Positions 1-9,089 of a stretch of DNA of 20,918 nucleotides are shown one piece after another (within the stretch, counting starts at the first letter, position 1; each line of letters begins with the position of its first letter). Made by a program: the position numbers and the translations under genes. Origin of the DNA: Pelargonium nanum (taxonomy: Eukaryota > Streptophyta > Magnoliopsida > Geraniales > Geraniaceae). The DNA lies in NCBI GenBank assembly GCA_036897485.1, contig JAYMTF010001867.1, positions 1-20,918 on the forward strand, given 5' to 3'. Under the pieces are notes generated by a model, which saw only the letters and a program-made list of their open reading frames with translations, did no database searches and was not told the DNA's origin.

Positions 1-1247
1 GTGAACCATAATGTGTTTTTTGCTTTAAGTGATAACCCCATAGGGGTTATCCGCAATTTGCCCTTTAAGTTAACAACAAATCATAATATGCCTAGTTTAA
101 TGTAATCATGAGTATTGCAAGTAATTCAAAAGTTAAAAGGCTTGAAGTTAACGTCACCTATAAAAGGCAACATCAAAATAAAGAGTAATAAAATAAAGAA
201 AATGTATGTACATTTAAAATGATTGTTGTGGTAATGGGTGAAGATTTTTGTAGTGGTAGCTTGTACAACAAAAGTAAATGAGAGTATGGTCATAATGTTC
301 ACTTGTGATGTCTATGTAATGTTGTGTCCAAAACCTACCTCACCTACTCACACCCACTCAACACTTTCTTTCATCTCAAAGTTAAGGTACCATTAAAAAT
401 GATTAAAATGTGAGGAATGTTAAAAGAAAACGAAAGTCACTGAAGAGCGAGTAGAACAGATAGAAATTGTTATAGTTTAACATTTGATCTCAAGCTTGAG
501 TTTCAAGAAACGCATTTCTCTTCAAACTTATCAAATTGTTGCTTTGTTTTTGTTTGAATTTGAAATAGTTGGACATCTGATGTGATGATCGAATCACCAA
601 TCACTAAATTCTGTTCTAAAAATATACAATCACTTTTATACTCGAATTTGGTTGGACTATACGTTTTAAATACGTGGATTCATGTGAATTTACCGACCAA
701 GTAAAAAATTTCATCACGATATATTCTACCCATTGAATTTTTTATTATAAAATATGCTTTTTGTTTTTAAATTAGCCCTAACTTTTTACTATAGTATCTC
801 CACAGCAATTAAAAAACAATAAAAAAAAATAACTATGTCCAGTTAGTTTACAATTTATTCCTAAGCCGGAAGAGAGGTGTTGGCTATTTAAATCGGCACT
901 TTTCTCGACGTGTAGATATTTTTCTCCACACTCGAGTCGTGGAAGAAGGTATCCGGTAAATAATTTTATATGACCGTTTAAGTTTATTTTGATATATTTT
1001 TATTTTTTTAACGCGTCCCTTGATAAATTAGGCAGTTCCTGTGTCAACTAGTTAGGCTAGTTGATTAAGTCAAATGCGAGGTGTTAGTTGGGCTAGTATA
1101 TGAGAAACTCATTTTCATTCCTAATCACCATTTTAATTTTCAAACCAATTTTTTATATTCAAAACCTTGCATGAGTTTCATTTTTAGATGAATTGTACAT
1201 TTTCTCGAATATATCATCGACACGTAATAACAAACTCAGAAGACATT
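1..1247. other. AT-rich upstream intergenic DNA, no gene seen
   Basis: No open frame here resembles a protein I recognise. Visible items are a perfect 9-bp inverted repeat (31-51), a TATAAAA string near 161-167 with no convincing gene behind it, one ACCTACC (AC-element-like) string near 334-340, and a 7-bp inverted repeat (caactag/ctagttg, 1045-1063). Promoter-like strings are expected by chance in AT-rich plant DNA, so none is called as a promoter. Confidence 0.6.
31..51. repeat. Perfect 9-bp inverted repeat, 3-nt spacer
   Basis: The arms are gataacccc (31-39) and ggggttatc (43-51), exact reverse complements around 'ata'. The arms contain GATAA, the core of plant I-box/GATA-factor sites. 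No gene is close by on either strand, so no function is inferred. Confidence 0.8.
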
Positions 1248-1551
1248 AACTCCACTTCATGTCTCAAAGTAAGTGTATTGATTTTCATTTTGAGAAAAAT
1301 CAATCATAAGTTAGTATTGTATATTTATTATCGTTTTTTTGTTAACATGTGTTGTAAACAAACTTAAGGAATACTAACTAATAGTTTATAATATGAATAT
1401 TATTGTTATTTCAAACATACCTAGTTTTATAAAAAATGAAAGCCGACACTAATTTTGAGACGAATGAACTAACTTATTATAGAAATATTATTAACAATCC
1501 TCATTTCGAGATAAAAATACACGACAATTATTTTAGGACAAAGAAAGTATA
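1248..1551. mobile_element. Probable degenerate Stowaway-type (Tc1/Mariner) MITE
   Basis: The left end (about 1248-1275) reads like the family's 'CTCC..GTCYCAAARTAAGTGT' terminus. The right end (about 1525-1551) contains aattattttaggacaaag and a tail ending agta/taa, which in reverse complement resembles the same terminus. The roughly 300-bp length, AT-rich interior and flanking TA fit a non-autonomous Stowaway element. The termini are diverged, so the boundaries are approximate. Family assignment rests on remembered consensus ends, not on an alignment. Confidence 0.5.
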
Positions 1552-2133
1552 ATTTTTTTACAACTTTTTATCAGCCTTAATTCTTTTCACCAAGTGGCAA
1601 AGCTGGCATAACACTGTCCCATAAAAGCATGTGATTTTCTTACATTGGAGATAATATAATATAAATTTTACAAAAAAATAAATAAAAAGAAATGTACCAT
1701 TATTTTTTGGGATTGGATTAAAAAAATACTTCTATTGCAGTCAACGGCGTCAACGAATGTGTCCGTTACTGTTCCCGCGCAAAACAGTTCAATCAATGTC
1801 CATTTTTCACGATTATTCTATAACCGACAAAAAACCCATCTTCCCAAATCTCTCCATTCCCAATCCATTTCGCATCTTCTTCTTTTGTCTTCACAGTCCT
1901 CTCCAATTTCAATCCTCCACGATCCTACCGGTCGTTTCTTATGGCGCACCAATCCACCATTACTAAAAGCTTGATTACTACAACACTGTCTTGTACAGCT
2001 TCCATCGTAGTGGAGCTTCAGGTAATGCCTCTTGGTCCCCACCCACATACCCATTTCCGATTTTTACTTAAATAGGCCAAAAAAAATTGAGTCTTTTGTT
2101 GTCTCTCATCGCAGTCTCAGGTCTTGCTCTCTC
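1552..2133 (+). promoter_or_regulatory. Upstream/leader region of the subtilase, possible leader intron
   Basis: From about 1800 to 2020 the plus strand is pyrimidine-rich, as plant 5' leaders often are. A donor-like ttcag|gtaatg (exon end 2021) and an acceptor-like ctctcatcgcag (ending 2114) could frame a 93-bp leader intron just before the ATG at 2134. An ATG in good context at 1941 opens a frame that is out of phase with the protease, so it would be an upstream ORF if transcribed. Other short frames here resemble no known protein. The transcription start cannot be fixed from sequence alone. Confidence 0.35.
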
Positions 2134-5100
2134 ATGGCTTCTTCTTCTTCGTGGGTCGTTTTTGTTCTTGGGATGCTTCAGTGCTGCGGATTCAGTTTGG
2201 TGTGTTTGGCTTCAAGCAATGTGAGCTTGTTGTTGGGTTTTTTTTTTTTTTTCTTCCTGGGTTGTTGCACGCCATGTGTTCGATGAAATGTCTAGGTGGG
2301 GTTGTGCCTTGAATGATGATTTGGGTTTTGGGTTTTGCAGGTTTACATTGTTTATATGGGACATTGGGGCCATGAAGAGCCCCAGCTTGTCCAGGAGTCC
2401 CACCATTTTGTTCTCTCCAATGTTCTTGGAAGGTTTTATTTTCTGGCTCTCTCTCTATATTTGTGCTTATATATCAAGTCTCGAGACCAGCTTTGTGTGT
2501 GTGTGTGTGTTTGAATTAGTTGGTACTCTGTATCAGTGTGAGCATTTCATGTAGCGCTTGGATTACATTTTTTTGAATGAGAATGAGAATGCGAATGGAA
2601 CCGAGATTCCATTCCAGAGCCATTTTCATGACCCAAAAAAATAATAATCCAAACACGAAGTTATTACGAGCAATGAGAATTTCATTCCCATTCCTCAACA
2701 AAAGTTCTAATTGGAAGGATTCATTACCTGGGTCCATATCTTTTTGTTGCTATCTACATGCCAAGTCTTGAGTTCAGCTTTTACTTATTTGGGTGAATGA
2801 TTTGGTGCTCTATAGCAATATAAACATTTAAATTGTAAGTTCAGTTTCTGTGTTTTGTTTTGATGCTATGTATATTTTTGGAAATTCACTCACACTGGCC
2901 ATTGGGTATGAGTTTGATGTTTTGTTACTCATTAACGAGCCATTGTATATATTTATATGAAGTAATAGCTTGCGTTTGCTATATGACAGCAAAGAAGCTG
3001 CAGCAGAATCGATTCTGTACAGCTACAAGCATGGCTTTTCAGGGTTTGCCGCAGCCTTAACTCAATCTCAAGCCAAGCTTATTGCAGGTGACATAACATT
3101 TTTGAAATGTGAAATGTGAACTCTGTTTGTATACATGTGTTTACTCGCAAGTTTAAAATAATTTTGAGCTGATTATGTCTCTTTACTTATTAACTAATGC
3201 AGATTCTCCTGGAGTTGTTCGTGTAGTTCGGAACAAAATTCATCGTCTTCACACCACTAGAAGCTGGGATTTTCTGCGAGTTAAACCTCGTATGGTGGAT
3301 GGAATTCTTTCGAAGAGTCAATCAGGCGTCGGGTCTATTATTGGCATTATGGATACTGGTCGGTGAATAAATGACGAGGATGTTTGTAGTTTTTAGTATC
3401 TTGCTTGTTTTAAGTGTTTGCTCTATGTTTTCCAGGAATATGGCCCGAGTCTGAAAGCTTCAATGACGAGGATATGGGAGAGATTCCATCGACTTGGAAA
3501 GGAACGTGTCAGGAAGGAGAAGGATTCAGTCGCTCCACCTGCAATAGGTTGATTTAGTTCATAATCTTATAATGCACACACGGTATCTGATTATATGCTT
3601 TCGTATATGTTTGCTGATTAAATCTACTATGTAAGAGCACCGATATTTCTACATGATCTATTTTTGGGGAATTTCAACACCCTATGCACCCCCTTTTGGA
3701 CTTGTCATAATGTTATTGTGTTTCCTTGCATTTTGTTCTGGGGATACGCGTGAAGAACCATTATCGGGAAGTTACTAGCTCTCTAACAGAACATTTCTTG
3801 CTAATTTCGTTTATCAAATTCATCTGTGGTTTTCAAGATCTTAAAATTTTCATACATGATCAAGTTCTCAGTCCAGAATCCAGATTATATAGCGTTTGTA
3901 GAACTCAAGAACATTTTTTGGCTCCTCTGTTGGTTGGTTTACATTACAATTAACTAATCCCTCGACTCCAATTAGAATTTCAATATTTGTTCTCAAGCCG
4001 AGGTTGTATGTGGCCATCTTAGTTACCTTCCTTCCGGAAAAGAAGTAGAGCTGGCATTTTGGACCAGAACCACAGAAACCCGGAATCCGACCTGTATTTT
4101 TGTGGGTTAAGTTAACATAAAAATTAAAATGGACCCGATTAATTTGCGAGCCGGCCTTGCCATACAAAATTTACGGATCGGGTCGAACAGACCCACACCC
4201 ACCTGCATAGTTTATGTGCAAAATCCAACCTGAATTGCCAGCTCTAGAAAAAGATCATCTTAGGTACTATGTCACGGTAACTTGCAGCTACACAACCGCA
4301 AGGAAATGGTCAAATGAGTTAAGAGGAGAGTTTCAAACTTCTACTCAATCTTATAGAATCTCACACTCCCCTTCCTAACTTTGCTAAAAACATGAATTGC
4401 TTGCTTCACTATTTATCGATCTTCCCATTCATTAAAACATTACCAGTGTTGAAATTTGCTAAATTTGGTTATGGCCTTGACGTTTAAAATGTCGGACACT
4501 TTTGGTGCAGGAAAATTATTGGCGCACGTTGGTATATCAAAGGATACGAAGCTGAATTTGGAAAGCTAAATACCAGTGGAGAGGTTGAATTCTTATCGCC
4601 CCGTGATGCTGTTGGCCATGGTACTCACACATCATCCACTGCTTCTGGCTCTCTAGTTGGAAATGCGAGCTTTATGGGGTTAGCTCGAGGACGGGCAAGA
4701 GGAGGCGCACCATCAGCTTCAATAGCTGTTTATAAAGTTTGTTGGTCCACTGGTGGTTGCAGTTCAGCTGACCTTCTAGCTGCTTTTGATGATGCGATCT
4801 TTGATGGCGTTGATGTGCTTTCTATATCTCTCGGGTCATCACCTCCGCTAGAACCTTATGTCGACGATGTTATGGCTATTGGTTCCTTTCATGCAGTAGC
4901 TAAAGGGATATCGGTAGTGTGTTCTGCAGGAAATTCTGGACCTTTCCCTCAAACAGTCGTAAATACAGCTCCATGGATTATAACCGTTGCAGCAAGCACC
5001 ATTGACAGAGGTTTCCCGACTTTGATTACCTTGGGGAACAATCAAACTCTTGCGGTACTCCCAAGATCCTTCTCCTCATAGTATTTTATTGTTTCTTATA

Positions 5101-8100
5101 TATATGTATGTATGTATGTATGGGTAATTATGAATAATTAACTCATAATATTGCCCACAATCACATAACTAACCTAAAGAATTTTCTACTACACTTAACT
5201 GACCTTAAGATTAGTCACTCCATACCATTGGTTAGTTTTAACGGAATATTCACTCTCTCGTCACAGGTCTTGACCCTGTGACCATTAACTGTATGAAAAT
5301 CTAATTTTACCCTTCGTATTTTTTTTTATTAATTTCCCACTACTCATTTTTTTCTCGTTCATTCAATCGTTGTATGAAAATCCAAGTTTTTTTTATTTGA
5401 CAGAATGAGTTGAAATTTTAAGAGTATATAAGGGGTAGAACAGTCTTTCTTATCTTAAAGAGTTAACAGAGTTGCTAAAAAAATGAGGTGACTAAACTTA
5501 AGGTTAGTTGCTAATAGTGAAAAATTCCTTATGTTAATTATGTGTTTGCGGGCATTGTTTAGACACTATATACATTTTGTTTTTTTGGAGTTTTAAATAT
5601 ATATTAGCTTTAGATGACATGGAACAATTCACATTTTCTTTTCTTTTTGTTGTTGTTGTTGTAAATTATCATGCGTAAGTGTTAATTACATTAAGCTGTG
5701 CAGACCTAGAAATGAGTTTTGTCTTCTCATACAGGGTCAGGCTTTATATACAGGAAAGAAATTGAATAAGTTTTACCCAATTGTATACGGAGAAGACATT
5801 GCATCTAGTGATGCCGGTGAAGGCAGTGCAAGGTAAAATACCTCTATTTTATAGTACAGTTGACAATTCGGGTTTTGGTATCAGATTGAAAAGACCTTAC
5901 CTGAACCTGTACCTGTACCACAAGAGGTGTGGGTTTGCTTGGCTCGATCCAAATTATTTCTATGAATAACCCGTCCAACCAGACTAAAAAATTAATTGGG
6001 TCGGAGTTTTGTCAGCATGAGAACTCTATGTCTTAGATTCAGAAATCATATCTCACAGTGCATTGTGTACTTTACAGAAGTTGCGAGTTAGGAACTCTGA
6101 ACGCGACTCTAGCAAGAGGAAAAGTGATTCTTTGTTTCCAATCTCGATCGCAAAGGTCAGCTACTGTTGCTACTGAAACTGTGAAGAAAGTACATGGGGC
6201 TGGTCTCGTGTTTGCGCAGTTTCCCACAAAGGATATTAGCATATCCTCGGCTGTCCTTCCTTCGGTGCAAGTGGACTTTACGATGGCAACGTCTCTGCTC
6301 ACGTACATTGAGTCGACCAGGTAATATTCTGGTGCCCAAACCTTTTTTTTCTTGCTAAATTACTTTTTTCTTTTGTATGCTATAATTTGAGGCAAGTTGC
6401 TTATGCTAGAGCAAAAGTTTGAAAATAAGAAAAAGACATCATGATGATCTATAGAGAAATGAGTGCTTGGGCTAACTTAATTAGAAATAGAAGTAAGTTA
6501 GAGAAATTAGCAGGAAAAAGAACAAGAAAACACTTCTAATTGCACTGTCAGAATCTGAAAAGGTTTGAAGTTTTTACACCGTAATCGTCATAGAGGTGCA
6601 AAACTATAATATCCTTTAGAGTTTAGACCATTTCTTGAAAAGTTTAGCGACTAAATATATAAAAAATGTTAGTCCAATGAGTGTGAAAACATTTTATCCA
6701 CAATTTCCTAATGAGATATGTTCAACAGAAACCCGGTACTCAAGTTTAGCCATACGAGGACAACTATTGGGCAACAGATATCCCCAGAAGTGGCGTTCTT
6801 CTCTTCTCGAGGACCCAGTTCCATTTCTCCCTCTGTGCTGAAGGTATTTGCTCACTATTTAGAAAAACAAAAGTATTAGTGGAGTACTGTTTTGCATTTA
6901 TCTGCATTTGAAAATTTGAATACGTTGTGACCTTGAGGTCACGAGTTCGAATGAGACTAACAGTCTCTCGGCAAAAACACTGTAAAGACTGTAGACATAA
7001 ATGGCTGGAGCCTCACACACCAAGCTGTTTTTCTTTTTCTTCTTGAATTTCTGATGACAGGTTTAAATGTTTTGTCCAGCCCGACATTGCTGCTCCTGGT
7101 GTCAATATCTTGGCCTCTTGGTCCCCTGCTTCCTCGGGTGTATCTGGGACTCGAAATAAACAATCTCCTCTTAACTTCAGGATTGAATCCGGCACCTCCA
7201 TGTCTTGTCCCCACATATCGGGTATCATAGCTCTTCTTAAAGCTATCCATCCAACATGGAGTCCTGCTGCAATGAAATCTGCACTTGTCACAACAGGTGA
7301 GGAACAAATAACCGAATAAGTAACTTGTTAGAGCTAACAATTCGTGGTGTTTAAGGTTGAATATATGTTATATGGGTAAACACAAACACGATACGCTTAT
7401 TAATCGTGCTCAAATAGTGTTGAACACGAACATGACAATTTTAACAATTGTGCTGGCGTGTTATGCTTGTGTTGTCTTTGTCTCAAACGAGAGATAAGGT
7501 AAGTTGCAATTGACAATATTCACCTTTTCCTCTTACACTCTCATACCGTAGGCACAATGGGTAGGTATAGGATTATGAGTGAGAAAAAGAAGATGAGATG
7601 GAAGCAAATTAGTCGTGTAAACCTTTCATGCGTGTCTCACATGGCACGATTAATAAACGTATTGGATTATCCAGCTCAAACACGCTCAAATCGTGCTTGT
7701 TCGTCTCTGTAACTTGTATTGACATTTCAATTTTACAATATTTCTCTACGTAACTGACTCCAATTGTTTTTCATCAGCTTCTTTGCAGGACGAATATGGT
7801 CTAAGCATTGGGGCAGAGGGAGCTCCCCAGAAGCAAGCTGACCCGTTCGACTATGGAGGCGGGCACGTTGATCCCAACAAAGCTATAGATCCCGGTCTCA
7901 TATTCGACATGGAAGTCTCAGACTATGTCCATTTCCTATGCTCCATGGGCTACAACAACACTGCAATCAGCTTGATGACTAAGGCACGCACCTCGTGCCA
8001 TTCGCCAACCAAACACGCCAAATACCTTCTCAACATGAATTTGCCTTCCATCAGCATTCCCGAGCTGAAACGGAGCTTGAGCATATCAAGAACCGTCACG

Positions 8101-8337
8101 AATGTGGGTCCAGAGAAATCTGTTTACGCTGCTCGTGTTCAAGCTCCCCCGGGAACTGAAGTGAGGGTTGAGCCGGCGGTCTTGTCGTTTAATTCTACGG
8201 TCAAGAAGCTGAAATTTAAGGTAACTTTTGTATCCCTGATGAATGTTAATGGAAGATACAGTTTTGGTAATGTGTTTTGGGAAAATGATGTGCATGTTGT
8301 GAGAGTACCAGTTGTGGTGAGAACTGTCATGTGGTAG
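2134..8337 (+). CDS. Subtilisin-like serine protease (plant subtilase, peptidase S8A), 11 exons, 773 aa
   Basis: Exons: 2134-2220, 2341-2432, 2990-3087, 3203-3358, 3436-3547, 4511-5054, 5735-5832, 6078-6320, 6729-6843, 7080-7296, 7778-8337. All introns are GT..AG, phases agree, and the sum is 2322 nt. Domains: a hydrophobic signal peptide (about residues 1-26); an I9 propeptide starting VYIVYMG at residue 30 and ending before TTRSWDFL (about 110), the usual start of the mature enzyme; catalytic Asp143 (GIMDTG), His218 ([10 protein letters not shown]), oxyanion Asn323 (SAGNSGP) and Ser555 (GTSMSCPH). A PA-like insert lies between Asn323 and Ser555, and an Fn3-like C-terminus contains SRTVTNVG. 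The ATG at 2134 was chosen because it gives a signal peptide directly before exon 2. Family knowledge: secreted endopeptidases that cleave proproteins or apoplastic substrates. The multi-intron structure and motifs suggest an SBT3-type enzyme, perhaps SBT3.18-like (from memory, not searched). No break or missing catalytic residue was seen. Confidence 0.94.
2221..2340 (+). other. Subtilase intron 1
   Basis: The donor is aat|gtgagc and the acceptor is ttttgcag|gtttac. The intron contains a long T run near 2238-2252. Splicing is phase 0 and joins the signal peptide to the I9 propeptide. Confidence 0.85.
2495..2510 (+). repeat. (GT)8 microsatellite in subtilase intron 2
   Basis: Eight uninterrupted GT units. 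A candidate polymorphic marker; no function is implied. Confidence 0.9.
2550..2715. mobile_element. Possible MITE in subtilase intron 2
   Basis: The motif cttggattac near 2557-2566 is mirrored by gtaat/aatccaaacac-like sequence ending near 2656. Inside and beyond lie complementary GAATGAGAATG and CATTCCCATTCC runs. This TTTGGATTA-edged, ATTCC-rich structure recalls a class of short plant inverted-repeat elements. The outer boundaries and target duplication are unclear. Confidence 0.4.
3548..4510 (+). other. Subtilase intron 5 (963 bp), carries a hAT-like MITE
   Basis: The donor is aatag|gttgat and the acceptor is ggtgcag|gaaaat. The only structure I recognise inside is the inverted-repeat element at 4046-4246. 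The rest is ordinary AT-rich intron. Short open frames in it are not credible exons, because the neighbouring exons join in phase without them. Confidence 0.8.
4046..4246. mobile_element. hAT-like MITE (201 bp) in subtilase intron 5
   Basis: The terminal inverted repeats are tagagctggca (4046-4056) and tgccagctcta (4236-4246), exact reverse complements of 11 bp. The flanking 8-mers aaaagaag and gaaaaaga are A/G-rich and similar but not identical, so they could be a decayed 8-bp target duplication. The interior has several ACCCG/CGGGT strings typical of a common class of plant hAT-type MITEs. It has no coding capacity. Confidence 0.65.
5103..5122 (+). repeat. (TATG)5 microsatellite
   Basis: Five perfect tetranucleotide units just upstream of the intron 6 inverted-repeat element. 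Confidence 0.9.
5152..5555. mobile_element. Long-TIR MITE (about 404 bp) in subtilase intron 6
   Basis: The left arm (5152-5217) and the reverse complement of the right arm (5489-5555) match over about 66 bp at roughly 80 percent, including tgcccRcaa at the tips and accttaag near the inner end. The centre holds a perfect hairpin: gtcacagg (5260-5267) and cctgtgac (5275-5282). The trinucleotide att flanks GCCC..GGGC on both sides, a possible 3-bp target duplication. The superfamily is unresolved. No coding capacity. Confidence 0.7.
5853..6020. mobile_element. Degenerate hAT-like MITE relic in subtilase intron 7
   Basis: The left edge reads acagttgacaattcggg, close to the agctggcaattcagg end of the hAT-like family seen at 4046-4246 and 8530. 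The right edge (near 6007-6018) has ttttgtcagca, a weak inverse match. The interior again has ACCCG- and GGGTCGG-type strings. It is more diverged than the intron 5 copy, so the call is tentative. Confidence 0.4.
6321..6728 (+). other. Subtilase intron 8 (408 bp), nothing notable
   Basis: The donor is accag|gtaata and the acceptor is ttcaacag|aaaccc. It is purine-rich in the middle. I see no repeat, exon or RNA gene in it. Confidence 0.75.
6924..7045 (+). mobile_element. tRNA-derived SINE fragment (Au-like) in subtilase intron 9
   Basis: The string gaggtcacgagttcgaatg (from 6935) matches a Pol III box B setting. It is followed by acagtctctcggcaaaaaca, then ggagcctcacacaccaagc and a T-rich tail. 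This order matches the body and 3' end I remember for the plant Au SINE family, with part of the middle missing. No box A is recognisable upstream, so the copy looks 5'-truncated. It sits only about 35 bp before the exon 10 acceptor at 7079. Confidence 0.6.
7297..7777 (+). other. Subtilase intron 10 (481 bp) with inverted-repeat element
   Basis: The donor is acaacag|gtgagg and the acceptor is ttcatcag|cttctt. A second AG (ttgcag, ending 7788) lies 11 nt downstream and would shift the frame; the first gives the family-typical TTA-x-x-QDEYG junction. Most of the intron is the inverted-repeat structure at 7391-7662. Confidence 0.8.
7391..7662. mobile_element. Inverted-repeat element, probable MITE, in subtilase intron 10
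   Basis: The arms atacgcttattaatcgtgc (7391-7409) and gcacgattaataaacgtat (7644-7662) are reverse complements over 19 bp with one mismatch. A second, weaker nested pair (about 7518-7545 and 7560-7600, ttttcctc.. against ..gagaaaaag) lies inside. Repeated CGTG/CACG strings flank both arms. True ends and target duplication were not found, so the superfamily is unknown. Confidence 0.55.
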
Positions 8338-8529
8338 CTTTTATGCATAGACTGGATTTGCTGAATAATTTATCAGATCATTTTCTTCATATATTTGTTG
8401 ATGGGTTTTTCAAAACCCTAATTCTTGGTATGTAATTCACTTTGCAAAAAAATGAAACTTGTTGAAAATGTTGCAAGAGAGCAGCAGAGTAAGTGATGGT
8501 TAAATGGATTAATCATTTATGTGGTGCGC
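8338..8529 (+). other. Subtilase 3' flank, probable 3' UTR
   Basis: AT-rich DNA after the TAG at 8335-8337. No canonical AATAAA is obvious close to the stop; weaker variants such as aataat are present. The poly(A) site cannot be fixed. Confidence 0.4.
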
Positions 8530-8750
8530 AGAGCTGGCAATTCAGGTTTTGAATGTTTTTTTTGTTTGACGTTAATTTGACCCGCGAGAAGTGTGGGTTC
8601 TTGTTTGTTGCCTGACTCGACCTACAATTTTTCATGGTGAACCCGAGCTCATCCAATCCAAAAATTATATGCGACACAAACTCGAAGAATACAAATTCAA
8701 TTTTGGGTGTCCACAGATTTGGTTTCAAATTGCTGGTTTTGATCTGGATG
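8530..8750. mobile_element. hAT-like MITE relic downstream of the subtilase
   Basis: It starts with agagctggcaattcaggtt, identical over 19 bp to the reverse complement of the right end of the intron 5 MITE (4046-4246). The next 150 bp contain gacccgcg, tgactcgacc and aacccgag strings of the same flavour. A weak inverse end (aattgctgg) lies near 8736. The right boundary is uncertain. Confidence 0.5.
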
Positions 8751-8997
8751 AATGAGAAACAAATGACGGGAGAAATTAAATAAAGTAAATAAGGAATATG
8801 AGCAAAACACACCTAAGTAAATTTGTGGGAGCAAAACGACCAACTGGATTCAGATTTTTTAATTATTTGACATCAGCTTATTAGCGGTTTAGCCCACGTC
8901 AAAAATTAATTGGTTAAGATTCTCATTTTTCTTAAATAAATATAACTATATAGAATGAAATTTGATTATCATATAATTAGTGGTCATGTGTAACATG

Positions 8998-9089
8998 CGA
9001 CGAGAGAGTGAATACTATTCTTATTGACGAAAAGGTGACAAAATTTAAAGTTAGTTATTCATAATCCTTTTGTGGTATTGCGTGTCATG
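8998..9089. mobile_element. Fragment of the intron 6 long-TIR MITE family
   Basis: gacgagagagtgaata (8999-9014) is identical over 16 bp to the reverse complement of 5247-5262 in the intron 6 element. It is followed at similar spacing by ggtgacaaaatttaaagtta, resembling that element's inner arm (gtgactaaacttaaggtta). It is a partial copy; no partner arm was seen. Confidence 0.5.

Larger units (their letters stand above)
5055..5734 (+). other. Subtilase intron 6 (680 bp), largely a MITE
   Basis: The donor is ttgcg|gtactc and the acceptor is tcatacag|ggtcag, in phase 0. It contains a (TATG)5 run at 5103-5122, an inverted-repeat element at 5152-5555 and a (TTG)5 run at 5647-5661. About 60 percent of the intron is the element. 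Confidence 0.8.

Noticed and set aside
1735-2054. Overlapping short frames on both strands before the subtilase
   Set aside because: Low-complexity translations from pyrimidine-rich leader-like DNA; no domain, and the frames conflict with each other and with the signal-peptide start.
5781-5969. 62-codon plus-strand frame in subtilase intron 7
   Set aside because: It begins inside exon 7 in the wrong phase and runs through a MITE relic; the true exon frame splices at 5832.
6957-7340. 127-codon minus-strand frame
   Set aside because: Antisense shadow of exon 10 and the intronic SINE; the plus-strand exon carries the catalytic Ser motif.
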